Positions 9,435 through 17,862 of a DNA stretch of 64,000 bases are shown here, piece after piece. Each line of letters begins with the position of its first letter. The stretch's first letter is position 1. Source of the DNA: Burkholderia paludis (GTDB taxonomy: Bacteria; Pseudomonadota; Gammaproteobacteria; Burkholderiales; Burkholderiaceae). The DNA lies in contig NZ_JPGL01000006.1 in NCBI RefSeq assembly GCF_000732615.1, forward strand, positions 1-64,000, in the 5' to 3' direction. The notes beneath the pieces were generated by a model that searched no databases, was not told the DNA's origin, and saw only the letters and a program-made list of their open reading frames with translations. A program made the position numbers and the translations under genes.

Positions 9435-9468
9435 GTTCGCTAATCGAATCTGGGTTCGAATAGCGAAC
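9435..9468 (+). promoter_or_regulatory. Inverted repeat resembling a PcaR (IclR-type) operator
   Basis: GTTCGCTA at 9435-9442 is mirrored by TAGCGAAC at 9461-9468. Each half extended (GTTCGCTAATCGA) resembles the known Pseudomonas PcaR recognition sequence beginning GTTCGATAATCG. It sits 100 bp upstream of pcaI, where PcaR acts in other species. The binding protein is not encoded in this window. Confidence 0.55.
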
Positions 9469-9567
9469 AAATACCGGAGTCGATATCGGCCCCGGCGCGG
9501 CACGCGGCACGCGCGTGTCCCCTCGACAGGCCGCGCATCGTGCCGCGGGTTCGTATCAGGAAGAGAC

Positions 9568-10284
9568 ATGGTCAACAAGATTTTCGAATCGCTTCAGTCG
9601 GCGGTGGCCGACATCCACGATGGCGCGACCATCATGATCGGCGGCTTCGGCACGGCCGGCATGCCGTCGGAGCTGATCGACGCGCTGATCGCGCAGGGCG
9701 CGCGCGACCTGACGATCGTCAACAACAACGCGGGCAACGGCGAGACGGGCCTCGCGGCGCTGCTCAAGGCGAAGCAGGTGCGCAAGATCATCTGCTCGTT
9801 CCCGCGCCAGAGCGATTCGCAGGTGTTCGACGGGCTGTACCGCGCGGGCGAGATCGAGCTGGAGCTGGTGCCGCAGGGCAATCTCGCGGAGCGCATCCGC
9901 GCGGCGGGCGCCGGCATCGGCGGCTTCTTCACGCCGACGGGCTATGGCACCCGGCTCGCGGAAGGTAAGGAAACGCGCGTGATCGACGGCAAGCCGTACG
10001 TGTTCGAGACGCCGATCCACGCCGATTTCGCGCTCGTGAAGGCGTACAAGGGCGATCGCTGGGGCAATCTCGTATATCGCAAGACGGCCCGCAACTTCGG
10101 GCCGATCATGGCCAGCGCCGCGAAGGTCGCGATCGTGCAGGTGTCGGAAGTCGTGCCGCTCGGCGGGCTGAATCCCGAGCACATCGTGACGCCGGGCATT
10201 TTCGTGCAGCGCGTCGTCGAGGTGCCCCAGCCCGCACACTCGGCCGAGCTGGCCGCCGAACACGCCGCACCGCAAGCCGCCTGA
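9568..10284 (+). CDS. pcaI: 3-oxoadipate CoA-transferase subunit A
   Basis: Alpha subunit (238 aa) of succinyl-CoA:3-oxoadipate CoA-transferase, which activates 3-oxoadipate for thiolysis. The glycine-rich CoA-binding motif (TIMIGGFGTAGMPSELI, about residues 20-36) is intact. ATG at MVNKIFESLQ is the conserved start, with AGGAAGAGAC just upstream. First gene of the pcaIJBDC run and 14 bp before pcaJ. Confidence 0.94.
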   Translation: MVNKIFESLQSAVADIHDGATIMIGGFGTAGMPSELIDALIAQGARDLTIVNNNAGNGETGLAALLKAKQVRKIICSFPRQSDSQVFDGLYRAGEIELELVPQGNLAERIRAAGAGIGGFFTPTGYGTRLAEGKETRVIDGKPYVFETPIHADFALVKAYKGDRWGNLVYRKTARNFGPIMASAAKVAIVQVSEVVPLGGLNPEHIVTPGIFVQRVVEVPQPAHSAELAAEHAAPQAA

Positions 10285-10298
10285 CCGAGGATACCGAC

Positions 10299-10955
10299 AT
10301 GAAACGACTGACCCGCGACGAAATGGCCAAGCGCGTAGCGCAGGACATCCCCGAAGGCGCATACGTGAACCTCGGCATCGGCGTGCCGACGCTGGTGGCG
10401 AACCATCTCGACCCGAGCAAGGAAATCTTCCTGCACAGCGAGAACGGGCTGCTCGGCATGGGCCCTGCGCCCGCGCCCGGCGAGGAAGACGACGAACTGA
10501 TCAACGCCGGCAAGCAGCACGTGACGCTGCTGACCGGCGGCGCGTATTTCCATCATGCGGATTCGTTCGCGATGATGCGCGGCGGCCACCTCGACTACTG
10601 CGTGCTCGGCGCGTTCCAGGTGTCGGCGACCGGCGATCTCGCGAACTGGCATACCGGCGCGCCCGACGCGATTCCGGCCGTCGGCGGCGCGATGGATCTC
10701 GCGATCGGCGCGAAGCAGGTGTTCGTGATGATGGAGCACCTGACCAAGCAGGGCGAGAGCAAGATCGTCGCGCAGTGCTCGTATCCGGTCACCGGCGTGC
10801 AGTGCGTGAGCCGCATCTACACGGATCTCGCGGTGCTCGACGTGACGGCCCAAGGGCTGGCCGTGAGCGAGATCTTCACCGACCTGTCGTTCGACGAGCT
10901 GCAGAAGCTGACTGGCGTGCCGCTGATCGACGCGACGCAAAAGGCCGCCGCCTGA
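10299..10955 (+). CDS. pcaJ: 3-oxoadipate CoA-transferase subunit B
   Basis: Beta subunit of 218 aa, partner of PcaI. It contains the SENGLLGMGP motif (about residues 47-56) whose glutamate forms the enzyme-CoA thioester, and NLGIGVPTLV near the N-terminus. Full length, tightly spaced after pcaI (14 bp), so co-transcribed. It is followed after 80 bp by pcaB. Confidence 0.94.
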   Translation: MKRLTRDEMAKRVAQDIPEGAYVNLGIGVPTLVANHLDPSKEIFLHSENGLLGMGPAPAPGEEDDELINAGKQHVTLLTGGAYFHHADSFAMMRGGHLDYCVLGAFQVSATGDLANWHTGAPDAIPAVGGAMDLAIGAKQVFVMMEHLTKQGESKIVAQCSYPVTGVQCVSRIYTDLAVLDVTAQGLAVSEIFTDLSFDELQKLTGVPLIDATQKAAA

Positions 10956-11035
10956 ACCGCGGGCGTGCCGGCTCGTGCGCACGCCGGCGCGCCCGGGTGG
11001 ACAATAGGCGCACGCCGTTTCCCCCATCCGATGCC

Positions 11036-12409
11036 ATGCTTGAAGACAGCGCCCGCCTGACCTCCCTCATTTGCGGCACCGAGCCGCTCAACCGGATCTG
11101 GTCGCCTCGCGCGACGATCCAGCGGATGCTCGACGTCGAGGCCGCGCTCGCGCGCGCGCTCGCCGCGCAGCAGGTGATTCCCGCTGCCGCGGTGGCGCCG
11201 ATCGAGCGCGCGTGCGACGCCGGCCGGCTGGACGCCGACGCGCTCGCGCGCGATGCGGCCCTCGGCGGCAATCTCGCGATTCCGCTCGTCAGGCAGCTCA
11301 CCGCGCAGGTGAAGGCCGACGACCCCGAGGCCGCGAAGTTCGTGCACTGGGGCGCGACGAGCCAGGACATCATCGATACCGCCACCGTGCTGCAGTTGCG
11401 CGATACGCTCGACGTGCTCGAGCCGATGCTCGACGCGACCTGTGCGTCGCTCGCGGCGCTCGCGCGCACGCATCGCGCGACGCCGATGATCGGCCGCACG
11501 TGGCTGCAGCAGGCGCTGCCGATCACGCTCGGCCTGAAATTCGCGCAATGGCTCGACGCGCTGCTGCGCCATCGCGCGCGCTTCGCCGAGTTGCGCACGC
11601 GCGCGCTGGTGCTGCAGTTCGGCGGCGCGGCGGGTACGCTGGCCAGCCTGCGCGAGCACGCGAGCGGCGTGACGGCCGCGCTGGCCCTCGACCTGCGGCT
11701 CGCGGCGCCGGCCGTGCCGTGGCATACGCAGCGCGACCGCATCGCGGAAGCCGCGTCCTGCTTCGGCATGCTGACGGGCACGCTCGGCAAGATCGCGCGC
11801 GACGTGGCGCTGCAGATGCAGACCGAAGTCGGCGAGCTGGGCGAACCGGCCGCCGCCGGCAAGGGCGGCTCGTCGACGATGCCGCACAAGCGCAATCCGG
11901 TCGGCTGCGCGGCGGTGCTCACCGCCGCGGTGCGCGCCCCGAACCTCGTCGCGACGGTGTTCGCGGGGATGGTGCAGGAGCACGAGCGCGCGCTCGGCGG
12001 CTGGCAGGCCGAATGGGACGCGCTGCCCGACCTCGCGCGCCTGACGGGCGGCGCGCTCGCGCAGATCGCGCAGATCGTCGCGGGCCTCGACGTCAACACG
12101 GAGCGCCTGGCCGCGAACCTCGACCTGACGCGCGGGCTGATTCTCGGCGAAGCGGTGATGCTCGCGCTCGGCGACAAGATCGGCCGCCTCGATGCGCATC
12201 ACGTCGTCGAGCACGCGTCGAAGGAGGCGGTGCGCACGGGTGCGACGCTGTTCGACGTGCTCGCCGCCGATGCGACCGTGTCGGCCCACCTGTCGCGCGA
12301 CGCGCTCGCGCGGCTGCTCGATCCCGCTCATTACGTCGGCGAGGCGCACGCCTGCGTCGACGCCGTGCTCGCGCTGCACGCGGGCGCGCAATCACCAGGA
12401 GAACACTGA
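11036..12409 (+). CDS. pcaB: 3-carboxy-cis,cis-muconate cycloisomerase
   Basis: Member of the fumarase/aspartase superfamily, 457 aa, converting 3-carboxymuconate to gamma-carboxymuconolactone. The superfamily signature GGSSTMPHKRNP is at about residues 278-289, and HWGATSQDIIDTA (about 103-115) is the substrate-binding block typical of PcaB and adenylosuccinate lyase. The start ATG (MLEDSARLTSL) was chosen over the long upstream frame. Its stop overlaps the pcaD start (TGATG), giving translational coupling. Confidence 0.92.
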   Translation: MLEDSARLTSLICGTEPLNRIWSPRATIQRMLDVEAALARALAAQQVIPAAAVAPIERACDAGRLDADALARDAALGGNLAIPLVRQLTAQVKADDPEAAKFVHWGATSQDIIDTATVLQLRDTLDVLEPMLDATCASLAALARTHRATPMIGRTWLQQALPITLGLKFAQWLDALLRHRARFAELRTRALVLQFGGAAGTLASLREHASGVTAALALDLRLAAPAVPWHTQRDRIAEAASCFGMLTGTLGKIARDVALQMQTEVGELGEPAAAGKGGSSTMPHKRNPVGCAAVLTAAVRAPNLVATVFAGMVQEHERALGGWQAEWDALPDLARLTGGALAQIAQIVAGLDVNTERLAANLDLTRGLILGEAVMLALGDKIGRLDAHHVVEHASKEAVRTGATLFDVLAADATVSAHLSRDALARLLDPAHYVGEAHACVDAVLALHAGAQSPGEH

Positions 12410-13194
12410 TGCCCTTCGCCACTGTCAACGGCGTGAAACTGCACTACCGGATCGACCGTGCCGCGCGCGACGACGCGCCGTGGCTCGTTTTCTCGAATTC
12501 GCTCGGCGCCGACCTGCAGATGTGGGCGCCGCAGATCCGCCCGCTCACGCAGCACTTCAACATCCTGCGCTACGACACGCGCGGCCACGGCCAATCCGAT
12601 GCGCCGGCCGGCTCGTACACGATCGAGCAGCTCGCCGGCGACGTGATCGGCCTGCTCGACCACGTCGGGATCGCACGCGCGCATTTCTGCGGAATCTCGA
12701 TGGGCGGCCTGACGGGCGCGGCGCTCGCCGCACGCCACCCGTCGCGCATCGTGCGCGCGGTGCTGTCGAACACCGCCGCGAAGATCGGCACGCCCGAAGT
12801 GTGGACGCCGCGTGCGCAGAAGGCGCGGGCCGAAGGGATGGCCGCGCTGGCCGACGCCGTGCTGCCGCGCTGGTTCACGGATGCGTTCGTCGAGCGCGAG
12901 CCGCGCCTCGTCGACGCGATCCGCGATACGTTCGTGCATACCGACAAGGACGGCTACGCGGCGAACTGCGACGCGCTGAACGCGGCCGACCTGCGCGAGG
13001 AGGTGAAGGGCATCGCGCTGCCGGTGCTCGTCGTGACCGGCGCGAAGGACATGTCGACGCCGCCCGACCAGGGCCGCGCGCTCGCCGCCGCGATTCCCGG
13101 CGCACGGCACGTCGAATTCGACGCCGCGCACATCTCGAACATCGAATGCACCGACGGTTTCAACCGTGCGCTGCTCGACTTCCTGACCGCGTGA
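12409..13194 (+). CDS. pcaD: 3-oxoadipate enol-lactonase
   Basis: Alpha/beta hydrolase, 261 aa, hydrolysing 3-oxoadipate enol-lactone to 3-oxoadipate. Nucleophile elbow GISMGG (Ser near residue 98), acid residue in the VVTGAKDMSTPP segment and catalytic His in FDAAHISNIE are all present. Start overlaps the pcaB stop by one base and the next gene begins 4 bp after its stop, so it is inside one operon. Confidence 0.93.
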   Translation: MPFATVNGVKLHYRIDRAARDDAPWLVFSNSLGADLQMWAPQIRPLTQHFNILRYDTRGHGQSDAPAGSYTIEQLAGDVIGLLDHVGIARAHFCGISMGGLTGAALAARHPSRIVRAVLSNTAAKIGTPEVWTPRAQKARAEGMAALADAVLPRWFTDAFVEREPRLVDAIRDTFVHTDKDGYAANCDALNAADLREEVKGIALPVLVVTGAKDMSTPPDQGRALAAAIPGARHVEFDAAHISNIECTDGFNRALLDFLTA

Positions 13195-13198
13195 GGCG

Positions 13199-13591
13199 AT
13201 GGCGATGGATGAGCAAGAACGTTACGAAGCCGGGATGCAGGTGCGTCGCGCGGTGCTCGGCGATGCGCATGTCGACCGTTCGATCGCGAACCGCACCGAG
13301 GTGACCGACGAATTCCAGAACCTGATCACGCGTTATGCATGGGGCGAGATCTGGACGCGCGACGGCCTGCCGCGCCATACGCGCAGCCTGCTGACCATCG
13401 CGATGATGGTTGCGCTCAATCGCGGCGAGGAGCTTGCGCTGCACCTGCGCGCCGCGCGCAACAACGGCGTGACGCGCGACGAGATCAAGGAAGTGCTGCT
13501 GCAGACCGCGATCTATTGCGGCGTGCCGGCCGCGAATTCCGCGTTCCATCTCGCGGACAGGATCTTCAAGGAACAGGATGACGCCGCCTAG
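13199..13591 (+). CDS. pcaC: 4-carboxymuconolactone decarboxylase
   Basis: 130-aa CMD-family protein decarboxylating gamma-carboxymuconolactone to 3-oxoadipate enol-lactone. The sequence is diagnostic: MDEQERYEAGMQVRRAVLG at the start, GEIWTRDGLPRHTRSLLTIA in the middle and ELALHLRAARNNGV with the conserved histidine. Two in-frame ATGs (13199 and 13205) are possible. Here pcaC and pcaD are separate genes, not the fused pcaL found in actinobacteria and some others. Confidence 0.93.
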   Translation: MAMDEQERYEAGMQVRRAVLGDAHVDRSIANRTEVTDEFQNLITRYAWGEIWTRDGLPRHTRSLLTIAMMVALNRGEELALHLRAARNNGVTRDEIKEVLLQTAIYCGVPAANSAFHLADRIFKEQDDAA

Positions 13592-13702
13592 GCGCGGCAG
13601 GCCGGGCGCCTGAGGCGACCCGGCCGGGCGGCCCCGCCGACGCAGGCGGGCCGCCGACGATGACAGAACGCGCCGGCAGAGTATCGGCGCGTGAACAGCG
13701 GA

Positions 13703-13729
13703 AAGGCGCGGCCCCGGGGGCCGCGTTTC
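13703..13729. terminator. Hairpin between pcaC and the transporter gene
   Basis: An A-rich lead, a CGCGGC/GCCGCG stem with a C/G-rich loop, then TTT form an intrinsic-terminator-like element. It may end or attenuate transcription of pcaIJBDC before the transporter gene. Confidence 0.45.
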
Positions 13730-13755
13730 GAATCAATACAGACAGGAGACTCGCG

Positions 13756-15114
13756 ATGAATCGCGCACCCGTGGTCGACGTCCAGACCTTCATCAACGAG
13801 CAGCCGTTCGGCGGCTTTCAATGGCTCGTGTTCCTCATGTGTTTCGTGATCGTGCTGCTCGACGGCTTCGATACGGCCGCGATCGGCTTCATCGCGCCGT
13901 CGCTGCTCGGCGAGTGGAACCTGACCAAGCCCGATCTCGCGCCCGTGCTGAGCGCCGCGCTGTTCGGCCTTGCGTGCGGCGCGCTCGTGTCGGGCCCGTT
14001 GTCCGACCGGCTCGGGCGCCGCGTGCTGCTGCTGGGCTCGGTGTTCCTGTTCGGCGTCGCGTGCCTCTGTTCCGCGTTCTCGACGACCATCGGGCATCTG
14101 ACGATCCTGCGTTTCGTCACCGGGGTCGGGCTGGGCGCGGCGATGCCGAACGCGGTCACGATGATGGGCGAATTCTGCCCGGACAAGCGCCGCGCGACCG
14201 TGATCAACCTGATGTTCTGCGGCTTTCCGCTCGGCGCGGCGTTTGGCGGCTTCCTGGCCGCGTGGATGATTCCGCATTTCGGCTGGCGCAGCGTGCTGGT
14301 GCTCGGCGGCGTGACGCCGCTGCTGCTCGGCGTGCTGTTGCTGCTGAAGATGCCGGAATCGGTGCGCTTCATGGTTGCGACCGGCCAGTCCGTCGACAAG
14401 ATCCGCGCGACGCTCGCGCGCATCTCGCGCGATGCGCTCGACGCCGGCTCGTTCGCGATGACCGAAGCCGCGCCGCAGACCGGCAGCAAGGGCCTCGGCG
14501 TCGTGCTGTCGCGCTCGTACATCGTCGGCTCCGTGATGCTGTGGCTCGCGTACTTCATGGGCCTCGTGATTTTCTACGCATCGATCAACTGGATGCCGAT
14601 CCTGCTGAAGGATGCCGGCCTGACGCCGAAGAGCGCGACGCTGATCTCCGCCCTGTTCCCGCTCGGCGGCGTGGGCGCCGTGCTGTGCGGCGTGCTGATG
14701 GATCGCTTCAACGCGAACCGCGTGATCGCCGTGTGCTACGCGCTGACGGCCGTCAGCGTGTATGCGATCGGGCAGGCGGCCGGCAACGTCGGGCTGCTCG
14801 TGCTGATCGTGTTCGTGGCCGGCGTGCTGATGAACACCGCGCAATCGTCGATGCCCGCGCTTGCCGCCGCGTTCTATCCGACCGAGGGGCGCGGCACGGG
14901 GGTGGCGTGGATGCTCGGCGTCGGCCGCTTCGGCGGGATCGCGGGGTCGTTTCTCGTTGCCGAGCTGACGCGCCGGCACTTCTCGTTCGCGGGCGTGTTC
15001 GCGACGATCGCCGTTGCGGGCGTGCTCGCGTGCGTCGCACTGCTGATCAAGCAGACGGCGCGGCCGCACGGTGTTGCGCAGCCGGTCGGCAAGATCGAAT
15101 CGCTCGGGCATTGA
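13756..15114 (+). CDS. pcaK: MFS transporter, aromatic acid:H+ symporter (PcaK-type)
   Basis: Inner-membrane permease, 452 aa, 12 predicted helices. It has the AAHS-family motif LLDGFDTAAIGFIAPSL in helix 1 and the MFS loop motif GPLSDRLGRR between helices 2 and 3. PcaK proteins import 4-hydroxybenzoate and protocatechuate, matching the catabolic genes upstream. Start MNRAPVVDVQ was selected because the family begins there and GACAGGAGA precedes it. Substrate is inferred from context. Confidence 0.88.
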   Translation: MNRAPVVDVQTFINEQPFGGFQWLVFLMCFVIVLLDGFDTAAIGFIAPSLLGEWNLTKPDLAPVLSAALFGLACGALVSGPLSDRLGRRVLLLGSVFLFGVACLCSAFSTTIGHLTILRFVTGVGLGAAMPNAVTMMGEFCPDKRRATVINLMFCGFPLGAAFGGFLAAWMIPHFGWRSVLVLGGVTPLLLGVLLLLKMPESVRFMVATGQSVDKIRATLARISRDALDAGSFAMTEAAPQTGSKGLGVVLSRSYIVGSVMLWLAYFMGLVIFYASINWMPILLKDAGLTPKSATLISALFPLGGVGAVLCGVLMDRFNANRVIAVCYALTAVSVYAIGQAAGNVGLLVLIVFVAGVLMNTAQSSMPALAAAFYPTEGRGTGVAWMLGVGRFGGIAGSFLVAELTRRHFSFAGVFATIAVAGVLACVALLIKQTARPHGVAQPVGKIESLGH

Positions 15115-15180
15115 GCCGCCCGATGCGCGAATGTGCGGCGGGCCGCTGGTGCGGCCTGCCGATGCGGCGGCGTCGCGCCG

Positions 15181-15429
15181 CTACTCCTCGGCGTCGTGTT
15201 CCTTGACGAAATTGCGCAGATACGCGCGCAGCGCGGCTTCCCGGCCGCGATGATCGGCGAGGTTCGCGGCGCCCATCTCCTCCTCGTCGCCGAACAGTGT
15301 CGGCGGCGCGCAGTAAGTGCCGATTTCGATGTTCTCGCGCAGCACGCGGATGTCGTGCGTGAGCGGGTGATACTCGGCGATCCAGTGCATCCCCTCGATG
15401 TGTTCGCCCGTCCTCAGCAGTGGCTTCAT
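15181..15429 (-). CDS. Small hypothetical protein, 82 aa
   Basis: Soluble acidic protein starting MKPLLRTGEHIEGMHWIAEY and ending with a charged helix rich in Glu and Arg. The composition is balanced and the chosen ATG removes an implausible basic leader. There is no recognised domain or obvious partner. Confidence 0.6.
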   Translation of the reverse strand: MKPLLRTGEHIEGMHWIAEYHPLTHDIRVLRENIEIGTYCAPPTLFGDEEEMGAANLADHRGREAALRAYLRNFVKEHDAEE

Positions 15430-15539
15430 CGGCTTTCTCCGACAGCAGCGGCGCAACCGCGGAAGCGGCCGCGCGCGCCCGGACTGAAAGCGTACGCCTG
15501 CGTCGCACGAATCTCAACGGGCGCGCGGTGAGCGCTGAC

Positions 15540-16157
15540 TCACTGTTGCAGCAGGTGTGCGACCAGCGGATACAGGGACAGGACCAGCAGGACGGCCATC
15601 GTCACGTTGAAGAGGCGCAGTGCGCGCGGATTCGACAGGAAGCGCCGCAGGCCGAGGCCGAACGCGGCCCACAGGCTGATGCACGGAAAGCCGACCAGGA
15701 TGAACACGACGGCCATCCACGCGGCGTTCATCCCGTAGTCGGCGGACAGGCGGACCGTCGTCGCGGCGGTCAGCACCATCATCCAGGCCTTCGGATTGAC
15801 CCACTGGAACGCGGCGGCTTCGATGAACGTCATCGGCCGCGACTTGGCGCCGTGCGCCTTCACTTCGCCGGACGTGCCGATGCGCCAGGCGAGGTACAGC
15901 AGGTACGCGACGCTGGCGGCTTCGAGGATCGTATACAGCAGCGGCGCGCGCTTGAACGCTTCGCCGAGACCGAAGCCGACGCACAGCATCAGGATCGCGA
16001 CGCCGATGCTGATGCCGAACAGGTGCGGCACCGTACGTCGGAATCCGAAATTCACGCCCGACGCGAGCAGCATCGTGTTGTTCGGGCCAGGCGTGATCGT
16101 CGTGACGAGGGCAAACAGCATGCCGGCGGGCAGCGCACTCAGGGTGAGGAATTCCAT
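15540..16157 (-). CDS. LysE/RhtB-family amino-acid exporter
   Basis: Second LysE-superfamily exporter in the window, 205 aa, of RhtB type: the N-terminal motif TPGPNNTMLLASGVNFGFRR is diagnostic, and about six hydrophobic segments follow. It should export an amino acid or analogue from the cytoplasm. A GTACCGGTAC palindrome lies 64 bp upstream. Such exporters often sit opposite a MocR-type regulator, but here the upstream DNA is replaced by mobile-element debris. Confidence 0.87.
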   Translation of the reverse strand: MEFLTLSALPAGMLFALVTTITPGPNNTMLLASGVNFGFRRTVPHLFGISIGVAILMLCVGFGLGEAFKRAPLLYTILEAASVAYLLYLAWRIGTSGEVKAHGAKSRPMTFIEAAAFQWVNPKAWMMVLTAATTVRLSADYGMNAAWMAVVFILVGFPCISLWAAFGLGLRRFLSNPRALRLFNVTMAVLLVLSLYPLVAHLLQQ

Positions 16158-16210
16158 CGCGGATTCTCCATTCGGTTCTAGGCTGGGATGGAGGTCAGTT
16201 TAGCGACAGT

Positions 16211-16235
16211 GATCGGTACAGTACCGGTACAGTTG
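16211..16235. promoter_or_regulatory. GTACCGGTAC palindrome upstream of the LysE-family gene
   Basis: The perfect palindrome GTACCGGTAC (16221-16230) sits in a repeated context, CGGTACAG occurring twice with an 11-base offset. This is a one-turn spacing expected for a dimeric regulator. Its position upstream of the exporter start suggests an operator or promoter element. The regulator is not identifiable here. Confidence 0.4.
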
Positions 16236-16297
16236 GATGGATGGTGGCCGGTACGATGGGGGGCGTCACTACTGTTGATTCGACGGGGCGTGTTGTC

Positions 16298-16314
16298 TCT
16301 CGGAAAAGATGTCC
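16298..16314 (+). repeat. Terminal-repeat-like sequence at left edge of acquired segment
   Basis: TCTCGGAAAAGATGTCC differs at one base from TCTCAGAAAAGATGTCC at 22133-22149, same orientation. Related inverted copies occur at 22099-22116 and 22178-22194. Together they look like the ends of one insertion-sequence type that flanked this DNA. Confidence 0.5.
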
Positions 16315-16715
16315 GCAGTCTCAATAAGTTGTCTTTGAATAATTGACTGCCATCCCGTGCGTAAAAGCTGCAACCAGCCTCGACTCGCAGAAAGTGATAG
16401 CGAATATTTGTCGGCATGGGCTTCTGGCGCAATGTTTGATCAAGCTCGCTGCATCGTTGTTGCCACGTTGGAGGCGCTTACCGCCCGTTCACGGTTGAGG
16501 CTCATCCGCGCGAACGCGCCTGGAAAGTCATTCTCTAACGGTCCACGGAAGAGTGAGGAGGCGTGAACGGTGACTGCGATGTAGGGCCTCGCGAACAAGT
16601 TGAAAATGAAGAGGGATGCCGTCCCTGGCCTTTGCCATGGTGCAGGTTGCCTCGGAACCGCAGTCTCACATGACTCGACTGACGACGAGCGATTGGGCCT
16701 GAACAACGGCCTCCA

Positions 16716-16988
16716 ATGAGCGCTTATGCGATTGGTCCTCATATGATTGAGGCCAGGCACCTCCTTGTTCGCGAGCGGGAGCGAATTTGTCCGCTGTGCC
16801 TGATCGACGATGGGATCATGCTTGCCGCCCATCGTCTTACCTGGATAACGGCATGTCCTGTACACGCAGTTCAGTTACTTGACGTTTTCCCTGAACCATC
16901 GGAGCCCTCGATGGCGACGAGGAATTTCGCGGTGTTGGATTGCATCAGGAAAGCCCGGCAATGCGTGCGGCGTCGGCCGCTTCGCTGA
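16716..16988 (+). pseudogene. TniQ-like fragment
   Basis: The 90-aa frame contains RERERICPLCLIDDG, then HRLTWITACPVHAVQLLD, matching the zinc-finger region of TniQ transposition proteins (CPxCL, about 20 residues, then CPxH). Flanking sequence does not continue as TniQ in any frame I could read, so this is a decayed piece of a Tn5053/Tn402- or Tn7-like transposon. 16340-16715 upstream holds no supported gene. Confidence 0.5.
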
Positions 16989-17862
16989 ATTTACCCTTCT
17001 TTAGCCAAGTGGAAATCGAAAGTATCGTCCGCAGTTGAAGCGCTGCACCGAATACCTGTTCGCGGATCCCGCTATCGGATAAATACGAGAACCTGTAGAT
17101 TTGCGCGGCGTCTGCCTGACCACCGAGGCTGAGTCGCAGAAACGTATACGCCGCGCACATGGCCGGATGCGTGAGGCGGCAATTCGGATCGATGATCACG
17201 ATTTCTCCGGCCGTATTCAGCAGGACGTTGTCCATGGAAAGATCCGAATGGGTCAAGGTACCACCGGTTCTTTCGCGTTCGCAATCCGATTCGATGCAGC
17301 ATGTTGCGGCGAGAAATTGCGAGCGCAGTCGCCCTTGAAACATGTCGTGCTGCACTATCTGAGCAAGACGTCGTTCCCACTCGATCTCCATTTCGTCGGA
17401 GAAGGTGTCGGCCACACCTCGCCACGGTTGTTCCCTGTCGGGACGACCGTATCCTTGTCCGGCGGCACGATGCATCAGACTTTGAAGCTTGGCGATTCGC
17501 TTCACCATGTCGGTTGACACATGGCCGGACCTGGCGAGCGGCGAGCCATTCACTCTCTCCATGACCAGAATGTCGGGCTCATGGTCGTGGGTTGCGTCGT
17601 CAACCAGCAAGACATTGGGGACCGGAACGCCGCTGGCTCGCCAGGAATCCAGGAAGTAGGCCTCCGACTTTGCAGTGCCCGGCGCAATCGTAAGCTTCAC
17701 GACCACCGGCAGACCGGACAAGCGCTGTGTCCCACTCAGCACTGTCGATTGTCCGTTCGACAAAAGCTGCAGATCATGAAACCCGCCTTCGCACCGGCGA
17801 ACAAGCAAGGCGTTGATAGCGGCTAGCGACCACGACGAACCATCGCTCAAGCGAATATCCAT
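16945..17862 (-). CDS. Phosphotransferase, aminoglycoside-phosphotransferase (APH) fold
   Basis: 305-aa kinase-like protein. The APH/choline-kinase catalytic loop is intact (LTHSDLSMDNVLLN: His, Asp and Asn of HxDxxxxN near residues 229-237) and the metal-binding Asp follows in IVIIDPN. The N-lobe has LPVVVKLTIAPG with the presumed ATP-binding lysine. Start MDIRLSDGSSW follows GAGGAAATT. Substrate is unknown: aminoglycoside, sugar, choline or another small hydroxylated molecule. It overlaps the preceding gene by 16 bp, so the two form an operon. It has lower GC and more mixed codon use than the flanking core genes, suggesting transfer. Confidence 0.78.
   Translation of the reverse strand: MDIRLSDGSSWSLAAINALLVRRCEGGFHDLQLLSNGQSTVLSGTQRLSGLPVVVKLTIAPGTAKSEAYFLDSWRASGVPVPNVLLVDDATHDHEPDILVMERVNGSPLARSGHVSTDMVKRIAKLQSLMHRAAGQGYGRPDREQPWRGVADTFSDEMEIEWERRLAQIVQHDMFQGRLRSQFLAATCCIESDCERERTGGTLTHSDLSMDNVLLNTAGEIVIIDPNCRLTHPAMCAAYTFLRLSLGGQADAAQIYRFSYLSDSGIREQVFGAALQLRTILSISTWLKKGKFSEAADAARIAGLS

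Noticed and set aside
13588..15111. 507-aa minus-strand open frame
   Set aside because: Entirely antisense to the PcaK-type transporter; composition dominated by Arg, His, Gln and Ala with no motif.
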